NCBI GenBank assembly: GCA_008017155.1 | Contig: SSGX01000005.1 | Span: forward strand, 1-64,000 | DNA length: 64,000 bases | From: Neisseriales bacterium | Lineage (GTDB): Bacteria; Pseudomonadota; Gammaproteobacteria; Burkholderiales; UBA11063 | Reading direction: 5' to 3' | Notes under the pieces: model-generated | The model's input: the letters and a program-made list of their open reading frames with translations, nothing else | What the model was told of the DNA's origin: nothing | The model's database searches: none | Position numbers and translations under genes: made by a program | Shown here: piece after piece, positions 16,609 to 28,167 of the stretch | How positions within the stretch are numbered: the first letter of the stretch is position 1 | Layout: every line of letters starts with the position of its first letter

Positions 16609-17400
16609 ATGCAGAGAAATAAATACCCCTCTTTAATGCTCTTAGGTTTTACTATCATAGAACTCATGATTACTGTTGCAATAATAGCAATTTTAGGCGT
16701 AACCGCATCATCCCTATATACTAGCTATGAACAAAGATCTAATCGTGAAATGGCCAAAATTGAACTTCAACAAGATGCATCTTTTATGGAGCAGTATTAT
16801 AGTCAGAAAGGTGCATATTTTGATTTAAATAGTAATAGTTGGCCTGCTAACTCTGTTGAAAGTTACATTTATGGGGCAAGTGGCGCAGTATATGCTGTGA
16901 GTTTTGTACCAAGCCAGCCAACATCATCAAACAAAGAGGCTTTCAGTATTATAGCCACCCCAATTTCTGATACCATTCAAAGTGGAGATCCTTCCGGTCG
17001 TTTATGCATAAATCAGGCTGGTGTAGTGGTTGAAAATGCTAGTGCTAGTTGTAATACATCTACAACATCTTTTAGCTGGGAAAACTCATTGTGTAAACCA
17101 GGAATTGTTGAAGCTCCTGCGATGTCTACTTGTGCTAATGGCGATTGCTCTAATAAGATAATATGCGGTGCGTGTTATGCTGGTAACGGAGGTAGTTATA
17201 CAATTCCTGGGTCATGTGCTAATAATTATATTGGTGGTACCTGCACTGGCTATTGTCGGAATAGCACTATTAAAGGAACGTGTACTGGCGATTGCCAAAA
17301 TACAGTCGTCAAGGGAGATTGTGATGGTGATTGTTCTAATTCAGTAGTTTGTGGTTCGTGTAGTGGAACCTGTAGTGGTGTAACTAAAAATGGTTGTTGA
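16609..17400 (+). CDS. Type IV pilin with second cysteine-rich repeat tail
   Basis: The protein has 263 residues. A long leader MQRNKYPSLMLLG precedes FTIIELMITVAIIAILG, with Glu5. A PilE-type body follows (MEQYYSQKGAYFDLNSNSWPA; AVSFVP; FSIIATPIS; RLCINQAGVVVENASASC). From about residue 170, units of about 13 residues follow the pattern C-x-G-x-C-x-N-[ST]-x-[VI]-x-G-x. The same pattern occurs in the pilin two genes upstream, though the sequence has diverged. AAAGG precedes the ATG. It is the last gene of the operon, followed by a very strong hairpin. Confidence 0.85.
   Translation: MQRNKYPSLMLLGFTIIELMITVAIIAILGVTASSLYTSYEQRSNREMAKIELQQDASFMEQYYSQKGAYFDLNSNSWPANSVESYIYGASGAVYAVSFVPSQPTSSNKEAFSIIATPISDTIQSGDPSGRLCINQAGVVVENASASCNTSTTSFSWENSLCKPGIVEAPAMSTCANGDCSNKIICGACYAGNGGSYTIPGSCANNYIGGTCTGYCRNSTIKGTCTGDCQNTVVKGDCDGDCSNSVVCGSCSGTCSGVTKNGC
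17131..17397 (+). repeat. CxGxC tandem repeats encoded in the last pilin
   Basis: Seven imperfect units encode a Cys-Gly pattern with a period near 13 residues, the clearest being GTCTGDCQNTVVKG, GDCDGDCSNSVVCG and GSCSGTCSGVTKNGC (overlapping by register). The units are more diverged at nucleotide level than those of the first long-tailed pilin. Confidence 0.82.
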
Positions 17401-17414
17401 GATAATTACCCTCT

Positions 17415-17459
17415 TTCAAACAATAAAATCCGGTAATAGCCCGGATTTTATTGTTTGAA
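17415..17459 (+). terminator. Strong terminator at the end of the pilin operon
   Basis: A 19-base-pair perfect stem (17415-17433 with 17441-17459) has a 7-base loop TAATAGC and CCGG at the loop end. It begins 14 bases after the last pilin stop codon. Confidence 0.85.
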
Positions 17460-17512
17460 TATTTATCACTTTATTTATTCTAAAAAGTTCTCAGATTGCT
17501 CTAATCATTTAG

Positions 17513-20158
<2,646 letters not shown>

Positions 20159-20233
20159 GCGAGCTAGCGACGAGCTGGAGCAAGTATTACCAAAAAAATG
20201 GTAAATAAGCATTTTGTATAAAAGGTGTCTAAG

Positions 20234-20653
20234 ATGAAGAATATAGGGTTAATTACATTGTTGCTAATAAGTGTAGGAATTATTGCAGGATGTAATAGTG
20301 GAGGCGGAGGGGGCAGTGGTAGCTCAGGTGGCTATCAATTTTCGGATTACTCTTTTAATAAGTCATGTACTCTTGTTAATGGAGTAACATACGAGAGTGT
20401 CACATATTTTATACCTCAGATAGCCCCAAGCGCATATTTTCAGTTGGGCACAGCTATTTTACCAACGGGGGTAACTTCATATAATAGTGTTGGTAATTGT
20501 TCCGCTCAACAGATATCTGAATCACCAAGTTGTACTTTTACCTTCACATATGAATCAAACACGCCTTTATCACAAATTCAGTTACAATTAAATGGTAGTT
20601 TAGGCGTACAGAATCTTACAAATATTCCGGTAGGAGGGCAGTGCGGTATTTGA
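20234..20653 (+). CDS. Small lipoprotein with Gly/Ser tether
   Basis: The 139-residue precursor has a lipobox IAGC ending at Cys20 or so, followed by NSGGGGGSGSSGG, a flexible tether. The mature part has four Cys, is rich in Ser and Thr and looks beta-stranded. The ATG at 20234 has AAGGTG 8 bases upstream; an earlier in-frame GTG is part of that site. Its place after leuS is where lptE often lies, but the sequence does not resemble LptE. Function is unknown. It converges with the next gene at a 4-base gap. Confidence 0.75.
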   Translation: MKNIGLITLLLISVGIIAGCNSGGGGGSGSSGGYQFSDYSFNKSCTLVNGVTYESVTYFIPQIAPSAYFQLGTAILPTGVTSYNSVGNCSAQQISESPSCTFTFTYESNTPLSQIQLQLNGSLGVQNLTNIPVGGQCGI

Positions 20654-20657
20654 TTAA

Positions 20658-21125
20658 CTAGAATTTATTATTTATAAATTGACGAATTTTATTCAGAAGC
20701 TCATAATGTTTAGGGGCTTCTTTATGATCTATAGCATTATTAAAGCCACGAAGAAATTTGATAATTGCCCAAATATAGATTATCAAAATGAAATAGTCGT
20801 GTTCAACACCATAATTGTTCAGAATTGGGTTTATTATCAGATAATCAATTAGGAACCCGGCGCAATAGAGAATATAATGGTAAGCAATCCAAGCTAAATG
20901 GCTTTGTACGTATGATTCATTATTATCTGACTCATGGTAAAAGCTGTCAATTCGATATATTACAACAACAGGAATAGCGGAAATAAGTAAAAACTTGAAT
21001 GTCAGATCAATAAAAATAGAAGTATTAAATACACTTATTAATAATATACCAACTGTCGCAAATCCCATTACAAATGCATAGCTGACAGCGAGTAAAAGCC
21101 TTTTTTCCTGATTAATCAAATTCAT
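20658..21125 (-). CDS. Four-helix membrane protein, unknown function
   Basis: The 155-residue protein has hydrophobic segments near residues 12-32, 40-57, 79-102 and 108-125. Between them is ESYVQSHLAWIAYHYILYCAG, vaguely like the SH-containing segment of DUF4870-type proteins. The C-terminus is charged and cytoplasmic (RGFNNAIDHKEAPKHYELL). It lies 12 bases downstream of an outer-membrane barrel gene and is probably co-transcribed with it. Function is not known. Confidence 0.65.
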   Translation of the reverse strand: MNLINQEKRLLLAVSYAFVMGFATVGILLISVFNTSIFIDLTFKFLLISAIPVVVIYRIDSFYHESDNNESYVQSHLAWIAYHYILYCAGFLIDYLIINPILNNYGVEHDYFILIIYIWAIIKFLRGFNNAIDHKEAPKHYELLNKIRQFINNKF

Positions 21126-21137
21126 TTTTTATCCTGA

Positions 21138-21695
21138 TTAAAATACATAACCCGCATCAATCATTATGGCTGATGGTGTTGTAAGAACTCCCGAGTTACC
21201 ATTATTGGGTCCGCCACCATAGTTTATGTATTCACCACGGATAAATGTTCTAGTGTCTGGAATATTTACCCGTACACCTGCACCATATTCAAAGTTTATT
21301 GATGAATTCATTGATGAGTTATAAAAACTGCTATTTAGATTGGTAGAAACTGCATCCACACCTAAACGTACAAATATGCCAATCGGTGTTGCGGGTAGTG
21401 TAAACCCAGGGGTAACACTTAAGTCGTAAATAATACTTGTTGGCGTGCCAAGATTATTCCAGTTACTTCCTTCAGTAATATAATTATAACCCAACTCAGC
21501 ATCAATCCAATCTGCAAACTGATAACCAAGCTGAAATCGTAAACCAAGACTACCATCAGTAGTACTATTTTCCTGATAGTCAAGTTTTTGCATACCGTAG
21601 CCAAGACCGCCGCCAAGATAGAATCCTGATACATTATCTGCAAAACTCGAAGTAACTCCAATTGTGGCTAAAGCTAATATTAATCTTTTTATCAT
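21138..21695 (-). CDS. Small outer-membrane beta-barrel protein (opacity/OmpW-like)
   Basis: The 185-residue precursor has signal peptide MIKRLILALATIGVTSSFA. The mature protein has eight alternating amphipathic strands, starting GFYLGGGLGYG and ending in DAGYVF with the C-terminal aromatic residue recognised by the BAM machine. This fits an eight-stranded porin-like barrel of the Opa/Omp25 type. It lies upstream of the four-helix membrane gene and is divergent from sppA. Confidence 0.78.
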   Translation of the reverse strand: MIKRLILALATIGVTSSFADNVSGFYLGGGLGYGMQKLDYQENSTTDGSLGLRFQLGYQFADWIDAELGYNYITEGSNWNNLGTPTSIIYDLSVTPGFTLPATPIGIFVRLGVDAVSTNLNSSFYNSSMNSSINFEYGAGVRVNIPDTRTFIRGEYINYGGGPNNGNSGVLTTPSAIMIDAGYVF

Positions 21696-21882
21696 AAGTA
21701 AGTGAAAAATTCTCTAATTTTAATCAAAAATATATCTAAAGCTTAGGATTAAAAATATGGTATTTTGTTCCATCGATTTATCGCAATTATAAAATAGCTT
21801 TAGTATATAATATATGTTTATACATAACCTATAATGTTTTGTATTGATTCAATCAATAATTATACCATTAACGAGGACATTC

Positions 21883-22812
21883 ATGACTTGGGAACAAGAG
21901 ACAATTCAAAAAGTATTATTAGAAACTGTTAAAGAGCAACGCAGGGCAAGAAGGTGGAAAATATTTTTCCGTTTACTTCTAATCTGTATAATTGGTGGTG
22001 GCATTTATATGGCAAGTGGAGGAGAGGAAGCGACTAAGAAAGATGGTCCACAAGTAGCAGTTGTTGATTTTAAAGGTGTTATCAGTAGTGATACCAAAAA
22101 TTATGATATCGTAATGAAAGGTATCAATGCTGCATTGGAAGATAAAAAAACTGTTGCGGTATTAATTAGAGCAAACTCACCGGGAGGTTCACCAGTCTAT
22201 TCAGATATGGTAAATAATGAGATCAATCGCTTACGTAAAAAATACCCTAAAAAGCCGATTGAATTTGTTGTCGAGGAAGTTTGTGCTTCTGGTTGTTATT
22301 ATGCAGCTGCCGCAGCTGATAAGATTTATGCATCCCCAGCAAGTATCGTTGGTTCGATTGGGGTTATTTATACTGGGTTTGGTGCGACTGAAGCAATTAA
22401 AAAGCTGGGGATTGATAGTAGGCTTTTAATTTCTGGACGTAATAAAGCTATGGGTTATCCATTTGTTCCTGAATCTAAAGAACAAATGGCAATGCAGCAG
22501 CAAATGTTAGATGAAATTCACGATCAGTTTATTGCTGCGGTAAAAACTGGACGCGGGAATAAACTTGGGAATGATCCCGACTTATTTAGTGGACGTTATT
22601 GGATCGGTTCGGATGCAGTGAAGCTTGGCTTGATCGATGGTTATGGGACGGTTGATAGCGTAGCACGGGATCAGTTCAAGTCTGAAAATATTGTTGATTT
22701 TACTCCAGATAATGATCCATTAGACAAAATTTCTAAGAAGTTTGGTGTTGAGATCGTTGATTCTGCTAAGCAAGCAATTTTAGGGTCAGGCATGTCTGGA
22801 AGTATTAATTAA
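21883..22812 (+). CDS. sppA: Signal peptide peptidase SppA, short form (S49)
   Basis: The protein has 309 residues from the ATG at 21883 (GAGGA 6 bases upstream). A short cytoplasmic N-terminus is followed by one membrane segment (about 33-49) and a single S49 protease domain. Marks are VVDFKGVI, IRANSPGGSPVYSD, and the nucleophile region VCASGCYYAAAAADKIYASPASIVGSIGV. The lysine in GRNKAMGYPF is the likely general base. It degrades leftover signal peptides in the inner membrane. A terminator follows. Confidence 0.92.
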   Translation: MTWEQETIQKVLLETVKEQRRARRWKIFFRLLLICIIGGGIYMASGGEEATKKDGPQVAVVDFKGVISSDTKNYDIVMKGINAALEDKKTVAVLIRANSPGGSPVYSDMVNNEINRLRKKYPKKPIEFVVEEVCASGCYYAAAAADKIYASPASIVGSIGVIYTGFGATEAIKKLGIDSRLLISGRNKAMGYPFVPESKEQMAMQQQMLDEIHDQFIAAVKTGRGNKLGNDPDLFSGRYWIGSDAVKLGLIDGYGTVDSVARDQFKSENIVDFTPDNDPLDKISKKFGVEIVDSAKQAILGSGMSGSIN

Positions 22813-22818
22813 TCTGAT

Positions 22819-22858
22819 TAGAATACCTATTGTCTTGTATAGGTATTCTAAATTTTTT
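22819..22858 (+). terminator. Terminator after sppA
   Basis: TAGAATACCTAT (22819-22830) pairs exactly with ATAGGTATTCTA (22839-22850), with an 8-base loop and a following AATTTTTTAA. Confidence 0.82.
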
Positions 22859-22874
22859 AATAAGTAACTGAGTA

Positions 22875-24056
22875 ATGAATCTGATTGAGTTCATTTTTAG
22901 GGTATTCACACCATTTAATACATTTTTTATTATAGTGGCGACCTATTTCATTACTATTTATTTTTATTTACGTTGGCTAACTAAAAAATATTTAAATCCT
23001 GTTGATCGAACGCATGATCTTAATCTAAGTAGAAGGTATTTGCGCACTAATAATCAGGTTCGTCAGGAGCTTGAGGATCGTGAGACTATTAATATTTTGG
23101 TTTTAACTGGTGGTGGTGTTCGTGGCATGATTCCACTGCAAGTGCTAGAAAAACTGGAGCAGTTAAGTGCTAGAAAGACTGGCGAACTCTTTGATTTTAT
23201 GGCGGGAACTTCAACCGGTGCCATAAGTTGTGCGATACTTGCGGTGCCAGGTATTGATCATCAATTTGAATTTTGTTCTAGTGACATTTTAGGTGATTAT
23301 GCCGGGAACTCAAGAAAAATGTTTTCCGCGCCTTGGTATCATAAGTTTCTTACTCTCTTTGGTATGTTAGGTCCGCGCTATTTGCCTGAAGGTAAGCTAG
23401 AAGTCTTACGAAGTTTTTTTGGTACCTGTACTCTAGCTGATATAGAAACAAATCTTATAGTACCTGTTTATGATGTTACTGAGAATGCACTTAAAATTAT
23501 CCGTAATTGGGAGCTACCTCAGGGTAATCACCATACTAACTATGTTTTGAAAGATCTGATACATGGTGCTTCAAACCCACCAATGTTATTCTCGCCAAGA
23601 TCCTTTATTATTTCTAATAAGAAACATGTTTTTATTGATCCCGGAGTTATTCTTAATAATCCTGCTACAATAGCCTTTATGAATGCTTGGTTTTTATTTC
23701 CCGAGAAAAAACTACGTTTGGTTTTAATTGGTAATGGCGGTTCTGATGCTGAAGTATATAACCATGAACACATGGCAGAATTTGGTGCTTATGGCTTATT
23801 CCAGTATCTATTAAATTCGCCAGTAGTTAACACCAAGTTTTCTACTGATTTATTGCATGAATATATTCATGAAGCACGGGAATACGGAGTTGATATTGAG
23901 TTTATCCAGATAGATTCTCGTGGTGGGAAGGATCTAGCTACTAGCGATACATCTGATGAGAATATGGAGCGGATTAGAGAATTTGGTGAAAAATTAATTA
24001 CGGAAAATTACGATAAAATTGAGTATTTGGCAGAGGTACTAAAAATCAAAAAATAA
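22875..24056 (+). CDS. Membrane-anchored patatin-like phospholipase
   Basis: The 393-residue protein starts with a hydrophobic segment (about 11-32) and then a patatin domain. Marks are the oxyanion loop GGGVRGMIP (about 77-85), the nucleophile GTSTG (about 111-115, Ser113) and the catalytic Asp in FIDPGVILNNPA (about 254). Patatins hydrolyse acyl chains of membrane lipids. Here the N-terminal helix would tether the enzyme to the membrane. The ATG lies just after the sppA terminator. The C-terminus overlaps a hairpin shared with the convergent exporter gene. Confidence 0.88.
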   Translation: MNLIEFIFRVFTPFNTFFIIVATYFITIYFYLRWLTKKYLNPVDRTHDLNLSRRYLRTNNQVRQELEDRETINILVLTGGGVRGMIPLQVLEKLEQLSARKTGELFDFMAGTSTGAISCAILAVPGIDHQFEFCSSDILGDYAGNSRKMFSAPWYHKFLTLFGMLGPRYLPEGKLEVLRSFFGTCTLADIETNLIVPVYDVTENALKIIRNWELPQGNHHTNYVLKDLIHGASNPPMLFSPRSFIISNKKHVFIDPGVILNNPATIAFMNAWFLFPEKKLRLVLIGNGGSDAEVYNHEHMAEFGAYGLFQYLLNSPVVNTKFSTDLLHEYIHEAREYGVDIEFIQIDSRGGKDLATSDTSDENMERIREFGEKLITENYDKIEYLAEVLKIKK

Positions 24057-24086
24057 TAGCCATAACTTATTAGTATGACTATTATT
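24052..24086. terminator. Bidirectional hairpin between convergent genes
   Basis: AATAATAG-C-CATA (24052-24064) pairs with TATG-A-CTATTATT (24074-24086), with one C/A mismatch. It lies between the patatin stop and the MFS stop and overlaps the end of the patatin gene. Confidence 0.5.
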
Positions 24087-24096
24087 TGGGCTACAT

Positions 24097-25287
24097 TTAT
24101 TGCCAGCTACGATCTTTCACTAACCTTGCATAGTTAAAACAAATAATGACCATTATTATTCCACAGGATAAATTAACTGTAGTGAAGCTTGCAATGGTAT
24201 AATTAAAATAATCACATATTTGATTTACAATTTCTAGACTTGCCGCCATACTTCCTGATTGGATAATATTTAGCATTGCTGCGCTCATACTATTTGATAC
24301 TCCGGTTGAAGTAATTGCAATCCGAAAGATTGAACCGTTAAATAGTCCAATTCCAAATGAAGCCAGAAACATTCCCGTAATAAATATCCATGTATGTTGA
24401 TGAAAAACATCAGCAACTGCTAAGCCAATAAAAGATAACACTGTTCCACGTGTGATTAGTTTATAGAAACTGAAGCGTCCAGCAAGGAACTGAATACTGA
24501 TACTGCTTAAAATAAACCCACCAAAAACTAGTGACTGATATATTATGTATTCAGTATAGCTCTTGCCGAGTGTTTTTAGTACTAGTACAGGGGCAAGACC
24601 AATCCAAGCAATCATAGGCAAACATATAACAGCAATAATGATTCCACCTTGTAGTAAGAATCTGGTAGAGATAATCTTACGGTAGGTACTAATAATCTCT
24701 CTTAATGGCATTGGATCTGCAGCTGGCTTACTATTTGGCATATTTTTTGCTAGTCCGATTAGGGATGTAACAGCAAGAATTGCTGTAACTATAAATACGT
24801 ACCGCCAGTTTGCTGCAAGAATTATCGCACTACCAATTACAGGTCCGATTAGTGGTGCAAAGACACTAATATTTGAGACTAAAGAACAGAGTTTTACTGC
24901 GGTTTTATCATCAAATAACTCATGAATAGTTGCGTAACCAATAAAAATGAAACATAAACCTAGACCCTGTATATAACGAGCTATGAGAAACTGATTGATG
25001 CTAGTTGCAAATGGAATAATCCCACTTGCAACTAGAAATAGTAGGTTACCAAAAAGGAGGATATTTCTTTTACCAAAACGGTCACACAACGGGCCTAGAA
25101 ATATTTGTAATGAACTACCACCAATTATGTAGAGTGATAAAGATTTAGCAATATTATCAGCTGAACTATGAAACTCATTTACAACGCTAATCATACCGGG
25201 CATAATCATATCATTAGCTATATAGACATTAAATTCATATACTATAAAAAATACTGCAAAAAGAATAATACTTTTCCGGGTATCCAT
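24097..25287 (-). CDS. MdfA-like MFS multidrug exporter 1
   Basis: The 396-residue protein has 12 hydrophobic segments. TM1 reads VYEFNVYIANDMIMPGM, matching the MdfA signature with both acidic residues (E26 and D34 in E. coli MdfA) that bind cationic drugs and protons. Motif A appears as GPLCDRFGKRNILL. The AP-LIGPVIG motif C of antiporters is present. It likely expels toxic compounds in exchange for protons. A paralogue at 26839-28020 lies on the other side of the icd gene on the same strand. The substrate is unknown. Confidence 0.85.
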   Translation of the reverse strand: MDTRKSIILFAVFFIVYEFNVYIANDMIMPGMISVVNEFHSSADNIAKSLSLYIIGGSSLQIFLGPLCDRFGKRNILLFGNLLFLVASGIIPFATSINQFLIARYIQGLGLCFIFIGYATIHELFDDKTAVKLCSLVSNISVFAPLIGPVIGSAIILAANWRYVFIVTAILAVTSLIGLAKNMPNSKPAADPMPLREIISTYRKIISTRFLLQGGIIIAVICLPMIAWIGLAPVLVLKTLGKSYTEYIIYQSLVFGGFILSSISIQFLAGRFSFYKLITRGTVLSFIGLAVADVFHQHTWIFITGMFLASFGIGLFNGSIFRIAITSTGVSNSMSAAMLNIIQSGSMAASLEIVNQICDYFNYTIASFTTVNLSCGIIMVIICFNYARLVKDRSWQ

Positions 25288-25497
25288 TTCTATTCCATTT
25301 CTATAACATGAAATTAGTTCATGCTATTATTAAAGCTTGATCGTCTTTTAATTTCTACCAAGAGCCTGTGTGAGTTGAGCAAGTATAATGTTTGCTATTG
25401 ATGTCAGCTGCTATTGCAGGAGGCTAGTTTGTAGTTTAAGATTGTTTGAGGTGATAATTATAACATAAATCATTCTAATTACTTAGGGTATGGGGCA

Positions 25498-25533
25498 GTA
25501 AAAAATACCCACCAAATAAATGACGGGTATTTT
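25498..25533 (-). terminator. Terminator after icd
   Basis: On the minus strand AAAATACCC pairs with GGGTATTTT (25525-25533 and 25502-25510) and is followed by T residues. It lies 11 bases after the icd stop and separates icd from the downstream MFS gene. The remaining gap up to 25288-25497 shows no gene. Confidence 0.8.
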
Positions 25534-25543
25534 CTTAATTAAA

Positions 25544-26767
25544 TTAAGCTAATTTAGCTTTCAGATTTTGATCTAGTGCATCAAGGAAATCTTCAGTATT
25601 TAGGTACTGATCGGAAGCTACTTTATTACCATGAATACATACTGCCAAATCCTTAGTCATTTTGCCAGATTCAACAGTTTCAATGCATACTTGTTCAAGT
25701 TTATTACTAAAATCAATTAATGCTTGATTATTATCTAGTTTGCCACGATGAGCCAGTCCACGTGTCCAAGCAAAAATTGAGGCAATTGGGTTAGTTGAGG
25801 TTTTTTTACCTTGTTGGTGATCGCGGTAATGACGGGTTACTGTGCCGTGTGCAGCCTCAGCTTCAAGTGTTTTACCATCTGGCGTTACCAATACGGAAGT
25901 CATCAGACCAAGTGAACCAAAACCTTGGGCGACAGTATCGGATTGTACATCACCATCATAATTTTTACATGCCCAGACGATATTACCATTCCATTTAAGA
26001 ACTGAAGCAACCATATCGTCAATTAGGCGATGTTCATAGCTAATGCCTGCTGCATCAAACTGAGTTTTGAATTCTGAATCATACGTTTCTTGGAAAATGT
26101 CTTTAAAACGACCATCATATTTTTTGAGAATAGTATTCTTAGTTGAAAGATATAGCGGCCATTTTTTGGTTAACGCCATATTAAAGCACGAACGGGCAAA
26201 GCCGCGGATTGATTCATCAGTATTATACATTGCAAGCGCAACACCATCACCATTATAGTCATATACTTCATGCGATTCTGGTTCACCATTTTCTGGTGTA
26301 TATGTGATTGTAAGTTTACCTTTACCTTTAGTCAGGAAGTCAGTTGCTTTATATTGATCTGCGTGGGCATGGCGCCCAATTACGATTGGTGCAGTCCAAT
26401 TTGGCACTAGACGAGGTACATTTTTGCAGATGATAGGTTCACGAAACACTGTTCCATCTAAAATATTGCGGATAGTTCCATTTGGTGATTTCCACATTTT
26501 TTTAAGATTAAATTCTTTTACACGTGCTTCATCAGGTGTAATTGTTGCACATTTAATTCCGACATTATATTGTTTGATTGCGTTTGCTGCATCAATGGTA
26601 ATTTGGTCATTAGTCGCATCACGTGATTCCATGCCTAGATCATAGTATTTGATTTCTACGTCAACATAAGGTAAGATTAATTTTTCTTTAATAAATTTCC
26701 AAATGATGCGCGTCATTTCATCGCCATCAAGCTCCACTACTGGATTATTTACCTTAATTTTTTGCAT
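25544..26767 (-). CDS. icd: NADP-dependent isocitrate dehydrogenase, eukaryote-like type II
   Basis: The 407-residue enzyme begins [19 protein letters not shown] and contains [35 protein letters not shown] and SKNP-type [16 protein letters not shown]. These match the homodimeric type II isocitrate dehydrogenases (the mitochondrial and cytosolic enzyme type), not the E. coli Icd type. It oxidises isocitrate to 2-oxoglutarate and CO2 in the TCA cycle, giving NADPH. The ATG lies 71 bases from the stop of the upstream MFS gene. It has its own terminator. Confidence 0.95.
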   Translation of the reverse strand: MQKIKVNNPVVELDGDEMTRIIWKFIKEKLILPYVDVEIKYYDLGMESRDATNDQITIDAANAIKQYNVGIKCATITPDEARVKEFNLKKMWKSPNGTIRNILDGTVFREPIICKNVPRLVPNWTAPIVIGRHAHADQYKATDFLTKGKGKLTITYTPENGEPESHEVYDYNGDGVALAMYNTDESIRGFARSCFNMALTKKWPLYLSTKNTILKKYDGRFKDIFQETYDSEFKTQFDAAGISYEHRLIDDMVASVLKWNGNIVWACKNYDGDVQSDTVAQGFGSLGLMTSVLVTPDGKTLEAEAAHGTVTRHYRDHQQGKKTSTNPIASIFAWTRGLAHRGKLDNNQALIDFSNKLEQVCIETVESGKMTKDLAVCIHGNKVASDQYLNTEDFLDALDQNLKAKLA

Positions 26768-26838
26768 AAATCTAGTCCTTTTAAAAATAAGCTAAAAACT
26801 ATGAATTATTATAGCATACAACGCTTATAACAGACTTT

Positions 26839-28020
26839 TTATTGCCAATCTCGGGTTTCATTTGCTTTCGCAAATCTACGAGTTATTATTACTGCTATAA
26901 TCGCAAATAACATACACGAAAAAGTAAAACTGAATCCTGAATAATTAAACTTATCACAAAAATAATCGCTAAATTCAATCCCAATAGCAAAAGCAAGTGT
27001 TTGTATAAAAGTCATCAATGAGGCAGCCATACTTTGCGAAAGATTTTTATTGCTCATTATGATACGGATAATACTACCATTACTTAGACCAAGACCAAGA
27101 CTATAAATAAAAAGACCAATTGAGATAATATTAATTGATTGTGATCCAATTAGGCTTATAAGTATTCCGCTTAAAGAAACATAGCAGCCTCGTCGGATAA
27201 GCTGGTGTAATTGCCACCTTCCGGCTAAAAATTGGACTGTCAGACTAGAAACTAAAAGACCACTAAGGGCAATTATTTGATAGATGATGAATTTGCTATA
27301 GCTTAATTTTAGATTATGTAAGATAAGATTTGGTGCAATCCCGATCCAGATTAATAATGGCATTGCAGCAAAAAATGTTGCACAAACACCTAAAATAAAA
27401 TTTGGTGAATAAGCAATTTCTTTATAGTGCAGAATAACCTGCTTAAAATTCATTTTTTCAGGGCTAATCTTACTTGTTGGCGCATAACGGTAGAGTCCAA
27501 TTAGACTTATCGTACCCAAAATTAGCGATAACACAAAAACGTAGTGCCAATTACTGTAGCTGACAATAATGCCACCAACTAAAGGCCCAATTAATGGTGC
27601 CATTATGCTAACATTTCCCATTATGGCAATTATCTTAACGGCACTTTTATCATCGAATTTTTCATGAATTAGTGCATAACCCATAGCGATAAAAGCCATC
27701 CCACTTCCTTGAAGCCATCGCCCAAGCATAAATTGTTCGATTGAGAAACTACTTGCTATAAGTAAAGTGAAGACTAAAAAAGAAAAATTACCATAAAGGA
27801 TAGCTTTACGCTTGCCATATTTTTCGGCAAGTGGACCAAGCCAAAGCTGAGTAGCACATTCTCCTAGCATATAAAGACTAAGGGAGAGGGCAACATAACT
27901 AATTGGAACATTGAACTGCCTGACAACCTCTATCATTCCTGGCATAATCATGTCATTCGCAGAGTATGCTGTAAATTCATAGATAACCAGAAAGAGGGCA
28001 AATAGATAAAGTCTTCGCAT
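26839..28020 (-). CDS. MdfA-like MFS multidrug exporter 2
   Basis: The 393-residue paralogue of the 24097-25287 protein has the same start IYEFTAYSANDMIMPGMIEVV, with both acidic residues in TM1, motif A GPLAEKYGKRKAIL and motif C APLIGPLVGG. Similarity extends through the C-terminal half (GIGLSNGSIIRI against GIGLFNGSIFRI pattern). The two copies probably arose by duplication and now flank icd. The function is likely proton-driven drug export. Confidence 0.85.
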   Translation of the reverse strand: MRRLYLFALFLVIYEFTAYSANDMIMPGMIEVVRQFNVPISYVALSLSLYMLGECATQLWLGPLAEKYGKRKAILYGNFSFLVFTLLIASSFSIEQFMLGRWLQGSGMAFIAMGYALIHEKFDDKSAVKIIAIMGNVSIMAPLIGPLVGGIIVSYSNWHYVFVLSLILGTISLIGLYRYAPTSKISPEKMNFKQVILHYKEIAYSPNFILGVCATFFAAMPLLIWIGIAPNLILHNLKLSYSKFIIYQIIALSGLLVSSLTVQFLAGRWQLHQLIRRGCYVSLSGILISLIGSQSINIISIGLFIYSLGLGLSNGSIIRIIMSNKNLSQSMAASLMTFIQTLAFAIGIEFSDYFCDKFNYSGFSFTFSCMLFAIIAVIITRRFAKANETRDWQ

Positions 28021-28167
28021 TTTTGAACTATCGTCAGGAAAATTTATAGATCGTAATTATAGCCTAGGTCAAACGATCGTTAAGTAATTTGTCAATATTC
28101 TGAATTGACATCAATAAAGCTTAAAAAATTACTAAAAAATGATGATCATGGAGAGTTAAGTCAAATA

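Noticed and set aside
20159..20233. Possible tRNA or small RNA after leuS
   Set aside because: Only short pairing (TTACC with GGTAA) is seen; no cloverleaf.
20234..20653. Naming the lipoprotein after leuS as lptE
   Set aside because: The position fits, but the Gly/Ser tether and sequence do not resemble LptE.
20660..20685. AT-only hairpin between convergent genes near 20663
   Set aside because: The stem is A/T only and could arise by chance in this composition.
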